NCBI GenBank assembly: GCA_021234155.1
Contig: JAJEKV010000038.1
Location: 6,256,926 to 6,320,925, forward strand
Source: Isoetes taiwanensis
Lineage: Eukaryota; Streptophyta; Lycopodiopsida; Isoetales; Isoetaceae
Reading direction: 5' to 3'
DNA length: 64,000 bases
Shown: positions 35,062-45,851 of the stretch, one piece after another
Layout of the letters: the number at the start of each line of letters is the position of its first letter
Position numbering within the stretch: position 1 is the stretch's first letter
The notes under the pieces: model-generated
What the model was told of the DNA's origin: nothing
The model's input: the letters and a program-made list of their open reading frames with translations, nothing else
Databases searched by the model: none
Program-made: the position numbers and the translations under genes

Positions 35062-36624
35062 ACAAAACCAACATTAAACACAATTTGTGTGATACTGATT
35101 TCCACTTTAAGCAATGAAGCAGTTCATCATCGTCTCACAAGCTTTGATTTCGGCATGGGCATCGTCGATATTCAAGATCATTTTGTTTGTGTTTCTTCTA
35201 GCCAAGGCATGTCAGCTTCTCATCCGGCCAGCCAGTTGGACGTCCGAGATTCAAAACACTTTCATACTAAAGGTGTAGAACCGAAATCTAAAACTTGGTC
35301 CAATCTAGAAACGAGAGGTGGTGCCCCCAAGCCGTATGCCATGCTCACACTTACCTGCATTTTTTGTAATACGAGAGAGTACAATGTCTAAGTATAACAG
35401 ACTAAAATATGCAGGTATAAGGAATAAGGAAAAAAACATTGAATAACATAAAGCCATATATATCCTTCGGGAAATACATACTTGTCAATGAAAAGAACAT
35501 GAAGAACACTTGTGATATTCAGAACAAGACTGCAATACCTGCTTTTTATTTGTAGGCCAATATATGACATCAAAATAAACTCCCCATGACAGATATGAAT
35601 TGATGAACGTTCAACTTTTGATGATGACATCAAGCACTTTCAACTCAACCAGCCAAGATGACTGTAAGAGCTGCTTACGCCTTGCTTTCAGTTGAGACTT
35701 AAAAGCACCAATTATGGAGGTTTTCTTCTGCATTCGATTGATATTGGTTTGGTACATATGGAGGATGAGTTGGAGAGAGTAAGCAAGTGGTAATTACTTC
35801 AAGAAGAAAAGGATGACACAATGTCGAAGAGAATGGCAACATAGAGCCATGCTCAAACATGGACAGTGATCCGTTCCTATTGGGTTTAAAGATTACAAGA
35901 GCACTACATGAATATAGTGTTCATCTGAGATTGACATACAATTAGCAATTAGAAATTCAGTTTTAATGAATGCAGCACACCAACCCACCCCTATTTGAAA
36001 AGGCACAGTAGCTCCCAAACAAAATATTACCAGGAATTGTCTACGAAAAAACTTCAATACCCAGCACATCGGCTATCAATAGCTCTGTTCCCTGCACATA
36101 TAATAAGGTAACATTAAGATAATTATTCATACAGTCAGCACTTGGGGCTCATATATAACAAAATTATCTTAATTGTACAGAAATTCATTGCTCTGCTTTC
36201 ATCTGAAATCAATTGCACATGTCATGCATACCCCTACATGACCACAGGGCAATAAGGCTCTACTTCCTGCTGCTGCTGCTTCTTGAAAAGTGAAAGCACA
36301 AACTGCACATTCTAGCAAACTTCTTTAATTCAATTCAGCATCCCTCTTTAATTTTTCCTGCTTATCCAGCCATTCTTCAGCAATGCTTGTTTCTGGTTCC
36401 CATTTTCATCCAGAAGCTGCATGCAACAAAATTGTCATCAGAGCATACACATGATTAAAGCACAAGACTCCTAAGATATCTATTAGTACTACGAGGTCCT
36501 GGATGTGGGTGCAATTGGGGAGCTTGAGAGATTCCTTTGTGCTTTGATCTAAATATCATTGTAAAGCATAATTGATCCCTAATGTTTCTATGGACCACAT
36601 TGTTTATTGCTTAAAAAGTGCATA
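35062..36624. other. AT-rich spacer
   Basis: If the two MULE halves belong together this would be intron or inserted DNA. No gene recognised; short frames only. Confidence 0.3.
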
Positions 36625-36632
36625 TCGATGAC

Positions 36633-39600
36633 CAGCGAAAATTTTAGTGGCCCCGGCGGGCCATTTGGCCCCACATTACCGGTTCTGGCAAAATGTGGCG
36701 GCCGACTTGAGTAGGATGCCTTACCTATGTACTACATGCAGATTCGCCATTTCGTGGCACTTCATTGCCTATTACGACATTAGAATGGCCAATTCGATAT
36801 TTGCTAATTGGCGTGGTATCGGCTTTGGGGCCAATTTAGTCCCATGTGAGATCTGCATATGCTGATGGAATGGCCATTTAGGCCAGTTGGCCAAATCCCA
36901 TAATGTCTTAATTTCGCCATATCCCAAATCATTAAGTGGCCCCCTCATAAATTCGCCACTTATGGGGGGGGTGCCCGAAATCAACATCCTACGGTCTGAG
37001 CCTTCCATTCGAATCATTTAATAACCATTTTGCAATTCGAACTAAGACGTTGCATTGCTTATTTCCTCATAATTCCCAAGTTAGAACGTTTAATATGTCA
37101 TCTTTTTGCACTCTCAAACCAGCTGGAAGATTCTCCAGCTATCAACAAATAGCCCTTGGGTTTCTTGTGATTCTATCAACATTTGGCATGAGAATGAAGT
37201 TGTTCCTTTGTGTTGTTACATTATATATTTTTGGAAATTTCGCATGAGATAGATGTATTAACCTTGTGAAATAGGAGATTACATGTTTGCCATTGGTTGC
37301 GCTAATTATAGTGGAGCGATTTGTAGCAAATATTTTAAGCGTAAGTAATTCTATGGATGTAAGCATGAATTAAGTGTAAGCAATTCTATGGATGTAAGCG
37401 TGGTAGACCAAATTGTTTGGAATTGCTTGTACTAGTTGTAATTGTCGCAATAGATGCTATTCTTTGCAAGCAAATGGACACTAGTTCAAGCCTTTGGATG
37501 TTTTAATTTAATGCCTTTTTTAATATCATTGAATGTTGTTGATTTTTTGTTGTTCATGCAAACCATGTTTTGTAAAGGTTTTGAGTTTGTTACTTGATTG
37601 TCCAGGGTGGGGTGGTCGCTTGACATCTAATGCAATTACAGCAATTTGGATAAATTTGTAGAAAAATGAATTAAAAAATGTACGGCGTATAGTTTAGTTG
37701 TTTATTATAGAGAGTTTAAGGAGGGATCAATGGAAAACATTAAAACTCAAGGATGGATACAAATTGATCAAGAACCATTGATTTGGATTCTCCCTAAATT
37801 TAAATTGCTTTGGATTACTTTTCCTTTTCTGTAAGTGGTGCTGCTCGTGAAGTTCATAGATAATACAATTTCAAGGTAAGAGATAATACAACTTCAAATA
37901 TACGAGAAAACAACTTACTATTGCTATTAACTGTGTCTGTTTTTGCAAAAAAGTTTGCAGGTGAGAGCCAAGTTCAATCATGGAAAAGAAATCTCAAAAG
38001 AGTATCAATGACTTTATGCATGGTGCTGGTCCATCGAGCAAAAAACTTTCGCTTGTATTATCCAATGATGGCAGTGATGGCAGTTATAACTCCACTGAAG
38101 ATGAGGACTATAAGATGTCTCCTTTAGAAGAATCCGAGACAGAGTTGGATGAGACAATAGAGGATGAGCCAGATATTCAAGAACTAGATGATGACAATGA
38201 AATTGATTTGGAGTATTCTGATTTGGGCCTTGAACACATTGGGCACAGTGAATCCAGTTCTGGAAGACTGGTTAGAAAGAGGTCTCGTGTACCATACAAG
38301 GATAGAAAATCTAGTAAGTGGGATACCAATAGGAGTTTCAAAAAAGATTGGTTGGCAGAGTATCCTTTCATCGAACCAATTCAAGTGGGAAGCCGCACTA
38401 TGGTTAAGTGTAATATTTGTTCATGGAAAAACAAGTTCCATAAGCCTCTACAATGCAAAAAAAATAATATTGATAGGCACGTGGGAAAACAGAAAGCAAA
38501 ACTTATTGAAAACGGGGTTACAAAGTATGTCTTTGTTGGATGGGAAGGTCCAGAGAAGAATTACCATGCTAGAAATGCTCAGCAATATGAAAAATACCAA
38601 GCATTGGCGTCAGAAAAGGCACGGAAAGAAACCATCTTCCATTCTTTATTTCAGAAACAGGAACTTTTGGATTACAAGGCAAAGTGCACTCAAATGAAAA
38701 CAATTTTGCATTTATTGCAATGTGGGCAATGGTTAATCCTGCTAAAAGACCTAGTGAAAGCATAAGATTAAATATTTGCAATGGTTGAACTAGCTAAAGG
38801 GGGCGAATTGATATTAAACCTTATAAGGCCTAAGTTGATCTCGTAAGCTGGCCTCGAATATGTCGATCCAGCTCAACTGTAAATCCGGTCGGTTCTGCTA
38901 GACCGACGGACCTTGAATTCATATCTGGTGATCAGAGTATGATCCGGCATCTTCTAGTGCTGGATCCGATCAAATACAAGGAGCAAGGTTGGAGTTCGAA
39001 TGAAAAACCTTTGAGTCAATAATGAATAGTGCCCCGTTGAGTCTAAACCATTGCTACAGTGCCCTGTTATAGTTGAATAATGTTTTATTATTCAATGGTC
39101 TAGTCTATGATAATAGCTATTCTAGTTAAAAGCTTAACTAGTTGAATATTGCTTGAAGTCTTATGATCATACGTGTTAAAGTTCTTATGATCATGATCAA
39201 CTAACATAATTTAATCCCGCCTTATTGCTTCACAATAATAATCTTCATAATTAAAAGTTAATAATCATATGTTAGTTTTTAAGATTAATATATGCATTAT
39301 TAACACATCCCTAGTTAATTGTGAAGTTGAATTTAACACTTGTTAGTTGATCATGAAAAGGGCTTACTGGATTAGTTTTCGGCTACAATTAAGTCCGAAA
39401 ATGATGTTTTGGCTACAGTGTCACGCTAACGCTTTAATGGTTATTAGTTATGCTTTATGGTTATTACGTTAATACTTAATGCTAATGCTTAATGGTTAAA
39501 AGATGTCGAATAATGGTTTTGCTTTTTGTTTTGTTTTATAAGTTATGTAAGTTGAAAAGTTCTATAAGTGAATGATGCAATTGATCATATTTGACATCAA

Positions 39601-39998
39601 TTCTCTAACCATGAGAACACTTACTCAAACCTTAGGCTAAATATGATCTAGCAATCATGTATATATTTGCAGTGGTCATACAGAGAATGGTGTTAAGTTG
39701 GAGTTAATAGATATGCATTAGGAACTTGATGCCTATACCAGAGACCACTAATTTTCTTTCCTGCAGATGCGTGAGCTTAAGCGAGGCTCTATATTTAATA
39801 AGGTTCTAGCTAAAAATCGCCATTTGAGCTACACATTTTTTGCAAAAAGGTTCAAAAATCGCCAATTGGGTTGCAACCACATCAGAAAAAAATAGAAAAA
39901 ATGGCCAGTTCAGGCTACACTTTTGGGGGCATATTTTACAAGGAATGGCCAATTCATTATACTTATACAAAATTATAGGTCCCTTAAAATTTTCCCTG
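36633..39998 (+). mobile_element. hAT transposon with 8-bp target duplications
   Basis: The left end is CAGCGAAAATTTTAGTGG and the right end reads CAGGGAAAATTTTAAGGG on the minus strand. Both are flanked by TCGATGAC (36625-36632 and 39999-40006), a perfect 8-bp duplication as hAT elements make. Length is 3,366 bases. Both ends contain GGCCAATT/AATGGCC words (about 36650-36920 and 39850-39960), probable subterminal binding repeats. It carries one BED-finger ORF and no RNase-H-like catalytic core or hATC dimerisation domain, so it appears to be an internally deleted, non-autonomous copy. Confidence 0.92.
37980..38765 (+). CDS. BED zinc-finger protein, truncated hAT transposase
   Basis: Begins at ATG 37980, 20 bases after a splice-acceptor-like tttgcag, and runs 261 codons. 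Residues 39-80 are highly acidic. Residues ~120-170 form a BED-like finger: C144-x2-C147, then H167 in NIDRHVGKQKA. The second terminal ligand is not evident, a deviation from canonical BED fingers. A Lys/Glu-rich helix (about 195-240) follows. hAT transposases start with such a DNA-binding finger and continue 400-500 residues into the catalytic core. Here the frame stops after LLKDLVKA, so only the DNA-binding part remains. It could act as a binding competitor or be inert. Confidence 0.7.
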   Translation: MEKKSQKSINDFMHGAGPSSKKLSLVLSNDGSDGSYNSTEDEDYKMSPLEESETELDETIEDEPDIQELDDDNEIDLEYSDLGLEHIGHSESSSGRLVRKRSRVPYKDRKSSKWDTNRSFKKDWLAEYPFIEPIQVGSRTMVKCNICSWKNKFHKPLQCKKNNIDRHVGKQKAKLIENGVTKYVFVGWEGPEKNYHARNAQQYEKYQALASEKARKETIFHSLFQKQELLDYKAKCTQMKTILHLLQCGQWLILLKDLVKA

Positions 39999-40006
39999 TC
40001 GATGAC

Positions 40007-40399
40007 CTACCTATAAATCAAAGGAACCTGTGGACATGTTTACCCTCATCTTTTCTTTTTCTTGATCTTGCATAAGTGCTTTCTCACTTTCCCGAGCTGC
40101 TCATTGAACTTAGCCTCCTCTTCCAGAAGCATCTTCTCAATTAGTTCTTGCTTATTTAGGGCTTCTCCTTCTTTTATCTAGCAACTCTTTAGCCCTGTAC
40201 ATATGCTTTAGCTCTGATTAAGACAGTCGATACCTGTTTCTCTTGCTTCACAGCATTTTTTTACTTTCTCTTGGCAGTTCCCAAGAGACCATGCAATATT
40301 GAGCAGAGGCTGCTTGGTTTTCATGTCAAGGGCCTCTGCCAAGAATCCACAGGCACGCCAGCATCTGAAAGAATCCGCTTTTCCTCATCCTTCCCTTGC
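40007..40399. other. spacer
   Basis: CT-rich stretch with gcttctccttctttta-like words. No gene recognised. Confidence 0.3.
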
Positions 40400-41973
40400 A
40401 AGCATTATATCGTGGTCTGAATCGAGCAGAAATGTGATTTCGCTTCGTAATAATCCATATAGTGGAAGGAACTGCGTTAGGTTTCCCCTGGCCCTATAGA
40501 AGCCAAAGAACTTTTGCTAAAGAACTTGTGCTTTTGCCAAAGAACTTGTTCATGAGCAAAGTGTGTTCAAGCACTATTTGTGCATCACGTTTTTTACTGT
40601 GTGAAGTACCTTGTCAATATAACCGTTGAAGCTGCACTAAACCCAACAAGAAATCTGTGAACGAAATACATAGTTGCAGACAAGTCAGACCTTTGTTCTA
40701 AAGTACAGATCTTGAGAAATCACACTTCTAGTTAAGAAATCCATTATTGCAAGCCATGCTGAGAAAGCTAGATTCAGTATTCCCATTATGTATTTATTTC
40801 AACATTTTCCACATCATTCCATAACCTGATGCCTGCTTGCAAGGTACAGATGTGAGGTAAGCCAGGCAAGGCAAGAAACAAATTTGTTAAGATAATTAAT
40901 TGAGTTGCAAAGAAAAGAAATCTTTTTACTCCCACAACCAGCCTATCTTCGGGCTGTAATCTAGTGATATTAATGTCTCTATTCAATAATCTCTATTTGA
41001 TGGACAGCGGAATGAAGTGTACAATAAGTAAGACAAGTCTAATTCATCTTTGAAGAACCACATGCATAACTAAGATGTGCATATTAATTATGATAGCAAA
41101 CCATAAGATTAAGTTTAACAAGCAGCAGTTGCAGCTTAGTAAATACCGGGCTGCACTGCCTGTCAAGCACATTGGGATAATGAACTCTTTTCAATACATT
41201 TGCATTTATTCAATACTTTGCAATAATTGCCGTCCATATGGACATCTCCGACTAGTCTTATCTAGAAGAAACTGTGTTTTCTGCTCCTAGACTGTAAACT
41301 CCTCAAGGCACCTACAAAATGACAGCATTTGCTGTAAACATGCAAAACTGAAATGGCTATGACAAGAATGAGAATGTTAGGTTGATCTGCCACATAAAAT
41401 CATCTGCTTCCATGCCCGCAATGTTAGACTCAAGTTCAACTTGAACAATCTTAACATTTACAGGAGTGGTTAAGTACAGGCAACAAAATAGGCGCAGTTT
41501 CTTAATAAATACTTTCACGACTTAATTTCTCATGTTTACAGTATCCCTAATCAGATTGGGTAAGTGCAATGACGATCCGTAACATCTAGCATGTGGTGAA
41601 GCCGGTGAAGCACAATAGACAAGTACTTGTGCTGCTTTGATTATCATGCAAACTTTACATCATCACCAACTACAATGCACAGCGTGTGTAAAGAAGCATT
41701 ATATCGTGGTCTGAATCAGAAATGTGATTTCGCTTCGTAATAATCCATATAGTGGAAGGAACTGCATCAGGTTTCCCCTGGCCCTATAGAAGATAAGAAA
41801 ACTAGATGCTGAGAAAGCTAGATTCAGTATTCCCATTATGTATTTATTTCAACATTTTCCACATCATTCCATAACCTGATGCCTGCTTGCAAGGTACAGA
41901 TGTGAGGTAAGCCAGGCAAGGCAAGAAACAAATTTGTTATGATAATTAATTGAGCTGCAGAGAAAAGAAATCT
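40400..41973 (+). repeat. segmental direct duplication, two blocks
   Basis: Block 1: 40400-40502 matches 41694-41792 (aagcattatatcgtggtctg to ccctatagaag). Block 2: 40756-40923 matches 41806-41973 with about four differences (atgctgagaaagctagattc to gaaaagaaatct). In the left copy the blocks are 253 bases apart, in the right copy 13, so the right copy has lost the linker or the left gained an insertion. Noncoding. Confidence 0.92.
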
Positions 41974-42101
41974 AGCATGTTCTCGCCTTGGACCTCACAT
42001 ACTGTTTCGCAAGCATGAAAATTGTGCTTGAATAGTTACTACGTTGCCACCATGAAAACTTTCATGCTGCAATTGCCAGTGTATCTAGCTTCTCTTTTTA
42101 G

Positions 42102-42343
42102 TTAGTGGACCAGAACCTGAAAGGTCTTTAAGAGGATAAGCATTAATACAGCAAGCTTATTGAACCTATGCACAAAAATCATCAAATTGTCCCTTGGACG
42201 TATGGCAGCACTGATTATTTAGTGGACCAAAACCTGAAAGCTCTCTGATAGGATGAGCATGAGCACAATTAATACTGCAAGCTTATTGAACGTATGCAGA
42301 GAAATTATCAAATGGTACTTGGATGTATGCCAGCACTGATCAT
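42102..42343 (+). repeat. 117-bp tandem duplication
   Basis: Copies at about 42102-42218 and 42219-42343 share ttagtggacc-aacctgaaag, gcaagcttattgaac and cagcactgat, with roughly 80-85% identity. Noncoding. Confidence 0.85.
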
Positions 42344-43046
42344 TGGCAGGGTATATGCAACAGCTTGGACTAGGCTGTGGCATAGCCTTGAAGAAAGTGG
42401 CGCTTATTCAACCACAGAGAATCACCACCACAGAGAACCGCCACCAGTAGGGTGTAGGAGGCCAAAGCCCAATTCCTTCTTAAAGTTGGAAATAGCAATT
42501 AAACTCGTTGCTTCTAAAAGTTTGCACCAAAAGTACACAAACATAAACCCCCATTTATCAACTGCCATATGAATTTATTTATTGCAACATGTATTGAGAG
42601 TAAATTGAAATCAACATCAGTCATATGAAATTGCACCTTTGACAAACAAGTGGAGGAGCAGAGTTACTCTACCAATTAGATGCAAAATGAAGAATGCAGA
42701 TTCTAAAGTTACATGGCCAAGGTAGAGAATAAACCAGATTGCACATTGAAAGACATACAACTTGTAACCCTCTCCACAACAACTTGTATGACAGTGCAGT
42801 TGAAAAGAGTAGTGTATTGCAATAAGAAAAGTTGAAAAAGACAAAAGCTATATGCATGCATCCACCTCAGTTAACCTCTAACCTCCGGCACAGGCATAAG
42901 TAGATATCTGCAATAATTCTTTTCTGAGCTAACAATGCAACAGACCCAAGACTCGATTAACCTGAAACATAAATTACAACAAACAAAACATCAAATTAAA
43001 TCCTTGTTAAATTTTTTTAGAACCCTCTCCTTGCAGAGAAGGTTTA
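42344..43046. other. spacer downstream of U2
   Basis: On the minus strand this is 3' of the U2 gene. No clear plant 3' box (CA...AGTNNAA) was fixed. No other feature. Confidence 0.3.
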
Positions 43047-43241
43047 GGGCTATGCCAGGCCTCTACAATAGTGTAAGGCAGAGGCGACATACGTGAGCCT
43101 TGGCAGCAAGCTGCACAACAGGCCCACAACCCACAACAAATTAGATTAATAGCATTGGGGCCCTATGGACCCCGTATCAGCTATTAAACTGATAAGAACA
43201 GATACTACACTTGATCTTAGCCAAAAGGCCGAGAAAGGTAT
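43047..43241 (-). ncRNA. U2: U2 spliceosomal snRNA gene
   Basis: Minus-strand reading starts ATACCTTTCTCGGCCTTTTG and keeps the stem I and branch-site recognition region (GTGTAGTATCTGTTC), then TTATCAGTTTAATAG, where one base differs from the usual TTTAATATC. A stem IIb-like hairpin (GGGGTCCATAGGGCCCC) follows. The 3' part ends CTATTGTAGAGGCCTGGCATAGCCC, as plant U2 does. Length 195 is within a base of the usual ~196. U2 pairs with the intron branch point in the spliceosome. The Sm site reads AATTTGTTG, with one G breaking the usual U run, a possible weakness. It may be a working variant or a recent pseudogene. Confidence 0.9.
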
Positions 43242-43264
43242 GAGTTTCCTTTGATTTCTTCCCC

Positions 43265-43315
43265 TTCATATGCTGCAAACACCATCCTCTCTTCTAAATA
43301 ATGCCCGTGGGATAT
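43265..43315 (-). promoter_or_regulatory. U2 upstream sequence element and TATA-like box
   Basis: On the minus strand ATCCCACGGG lies at -72 to -63, resembling the plant snRNA USE (RTCCCACATCG) in its first seven bases. A weak TATA-like CATATGAA lies at about -31 to -24. The ~32-bp spacing is that of pol II plant snRNA genes. The divergent second half of the USE makes activity uncertain. Confidence 0.5.
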
Positions 43316-43537
43316 TTCTGGCGAGAACCTAAATCAAAAGGTTGGGCACAATAGAACTTACCTGATCAGTAAGATTGAATACAGAATCCGAATTTCCTGA
43401 AAGGCGAGGATCATCGTTCGTGGATGCCGGATCGTTCGTGGTTTAGTGTTTCTGTTCTCGAAACCTAATTCATTCTTTGTTAGGGGTAATGCATTACGCG
43501 GGGTGCGCGCGTAATGGCCTGCACCCGAACATTCCCC

Positions 43538-44820
43538 CTCGAAATGTTAGGGGTAGGCCACATTTCGGACATTTTGTACAGTCTTCACATTTCCGGCTAT
43601 GGCGAGGTCGGCTATGGCGGTCCCTTAGCCGCTTGGCTTCCTTGTGCACCTTTTTGCTTGCTTCAGTCGTCTTTTGTGTGTTGCGGAGTGTCTGGCGTTG
43701 ATTTTGGCGCTGGCGCCTCGATTTTGGAGCATTTTCAGTGGCGCCTGCATCTTCGGTGTCGATTCAGCATTTTCTGACAGCATTTGAACAGGTTTAGCAT
43801 GATTATCTTTCGATTTTGATGAGTATCTTTCGATTTTGGCATGATTTTTCTGAAATGCATGCGTCCTCACATGTTTTTCTTGCAGATTTCGTCGGCTGGA
43901 GGTATGCAACAGTGGAGCATCATTTCTTGCGAAAGATCTTGATATCTTGGCGACATCTTCAGGTAAAATGACGAGTTCTTGTTATTTTTGCATGTTTGTA
44001 GGAAAATATGACTGATCCATGTGCTTTTTTTGCAGTTGTCTCGGCTGGAGTAACATGCAAGCCTATCCCGACCCTTCTTTCTTGCTTCTGTGCTTTCTTG
44101 CAAGCCTATCCCGACCTTTCTTATGCTGATCAATTTCTTATGCGATTTAACACAGAATGTAAGGGATGTGGCCGAGTTGTAGATGAAAGGCATGTAGAAG
44201 TAGAGGAACTTTTTGTGGAAAGAGGACATGATAATCCTATGTGCATTGTCACGCCAGATTTCAGTGAAAATGAACAATATAAAGCTCCCCCAATTGAAGA
44301 TGACCCATTTGAAAGTATTGGATTTATCACAGCATTTAGTACATGGTCTCTGGAATTGGCTCCTCTCTTTACTACCACATGTTCTACCTTTTCTCACCAC
44401 CGCGAAATAGAAAGGGTGCTTTTACGCATTTATGCCCCGCAGGAGGTTTTGGAAATAGTGGTCCAGGGGTTGGAGCAGGACCTAATCTCTCTGGGAGTGT
44501 CAGCCTTGTAGATATGTTAAGAGCTTATGCTTTTGAACGAGACTTTTGTAATGAATTGCAGATTGCTTGAAGCACTGCAAATTTTGAATGGAAACTGATA
44601 TAAAATTTTGGTGTATTCGTTAGGTGAATTCTATTGTGAAGTTGAATTTAAATGTATTATGAATTATAATATATAGTCGGCACAAGTAATCGCCAGATGG
44701 CACTAGCTAGACAAATGGCACTAGCACCCCCCCGTGCACGCACAAAAAAGTCATAGGAAAATTATAGGATGTAAGAATGAGGATAATAAGGAGAAATGTG
44801 GCCTACCCTAACATTTCGAG
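43538..44820 (+). mobile_element. TIR-bounded element carrying a PBRP gene fragment
   Basis: The left end CTCGAAATGTTAGGGGTAGG plus CCACATTTC (43538-43566) reappears as its reverse complement at 44792-44820, with a single missing G. No target duplication was found for any reasonable placement of the ends, so the superfamily is open. The 1.28-kb interior holds the N-terminal coding part of a host transcription-factor gene and splice-like sites, the structure of a Pack-type (gene-capturing) transposon. Confidence 0.7.
44036..44572 (+). pseudogene. fragment of plant-specific TFIIB-related protein (PBRP)
   Basis: From an apparent splice acceptor (tttttttgcag, ending 44035) the frame reads a zinc-ribbon half (CKGCGRVVDERH, cysteines near 44158 and 44167). 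It continues with NPMCIVTPDF and the highly characteristic DDPFESIGFITAFSTWSLE of PBRP. The match then moves to another phase (VSLVDMLRAYAF, about 44490-44530) and ends with a stop at 44569. PBRP is a TFIIB relative linked to plastid membranes and to endosperm/pol I functions in angiosperms. The two cyclin folds and C-terminus are missing. Frameshift and truncation make it a pseudogene, carried between the inverted repeats at 43538 and 44820. Confidence 0.85.
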
Positions 44821-45172
44821 ATTTTATGTCATTTTTGAATCATGAACATGCAGCATTATTGTTTAACGCTGCTAAAAATTATAACCTTAGCTGTATCCAC
44901 CACACTATGAGAGAGGCCCAATGGGAGAGAGGTCGCACTTTCCATATATATTGGTGCCTAAGTAGTTAGGCTAAGGTGTAATGTCTTTTAAGAGTCTTAG
45001 AATTTCTTCATGGGTATGAAGTTCTTGAGGATGTGGAGGGCAGGTTTAAGGTTATCAAAATCATATAATTCAAAAAACTATCGTGATGTTCTGGGAAAGC
45101 AAATGGAGATCTTCAACGTCTGTGCTTGAGCATCTTCTTTATTAAAAAGGGATGGCGTTGGTATTTGTGCTT
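44821..45172. other. spacer
   Basis: No supported feature. Confidence 0.3.
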
Positions 45173-45205
45173 GGAACGCCGCTGTGCAGACGCACGCGGC
45201 GTTCC
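45173..45205. repeat. 33-nt near-perfect hairpin
   Basis: GGAACGCCGC pairs with GCGGCGTTCC across a loop in which GTGC pairs with GCAC, leaving AGAC as the tip and one unpaired T. Stem of 14 pairs, GC-rich in an AT-rich region. It is followed after 18 bases by a T run (45224-45233). Confidence 0.8.
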
Positions 45206-45851
45206 CTCTCCACTTGCGGGACCTTTTTTTTTTGGTTAGTCTGCTTCTACTTCGCCGGATAATTTGAATCTAGCCCCCTCAGCTCCATCATCTCTGGCGC
45301 TATTCTGGCTCTTGCTCCAGGGTTTGGGTGCTGTCTTCTTGCAGTCGAGGGAGCCACAAGGACACAGATCTGAAGGGAATGGCGCTTCACAACAGGAAAC
45401 TGGACTGCCCAAATCCTATAGTTTTGTTGCAATCACTAAATCCTAAACCCTGAGGCATTTCGATTCTAGGCATTTTGTTCTAATTCTTCTTTGCTCCCTG
45501 TGCCTTCAAGTTTCCTTTCCGATTCTTAGATAGCAAGGGGAGTTGCAAATTTGTTGTCTAGAAAGTAAGCATTTATAGAGTAAGGCGAGTTGCACCTTTA
45601 TCGCTTAGAAGGTAAGCATTGTGAATAGTTTTTGGCTTTTTTTTTGCATAGGGATTTAGATTACGGCTTTAACAGCTTTTGATACTTATAGAAGACCGTG
45701 TTTTGAAGTAGAGAGACGTACCAATCTTTTATTTAGTCTTTTCTTTTCTCTTTTAGCGCATTCTACAAGCGGTTCTCTTTTGTACCTGCAGGAGCTCAAT
45801 TCTCAATTCTACTCTATGCTATAACAATAAAAGCTTTCACTTCATGAATGG

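Noticed and set aside
43625-43909. Minus-strand frame in the left part of the PBRP-carrying element
   Set aside because: No motif, Lys/Gln/His-rich, and the captured gene reads on the plus strand.
43538-44820. Assignment of the PBRP-carrying element to Harbinger by TTA/TAA at its ends
   Set aside because: The TTA and TAA are part of the inverted repeat itself (inverted, not direct), so they are not a target duplication.
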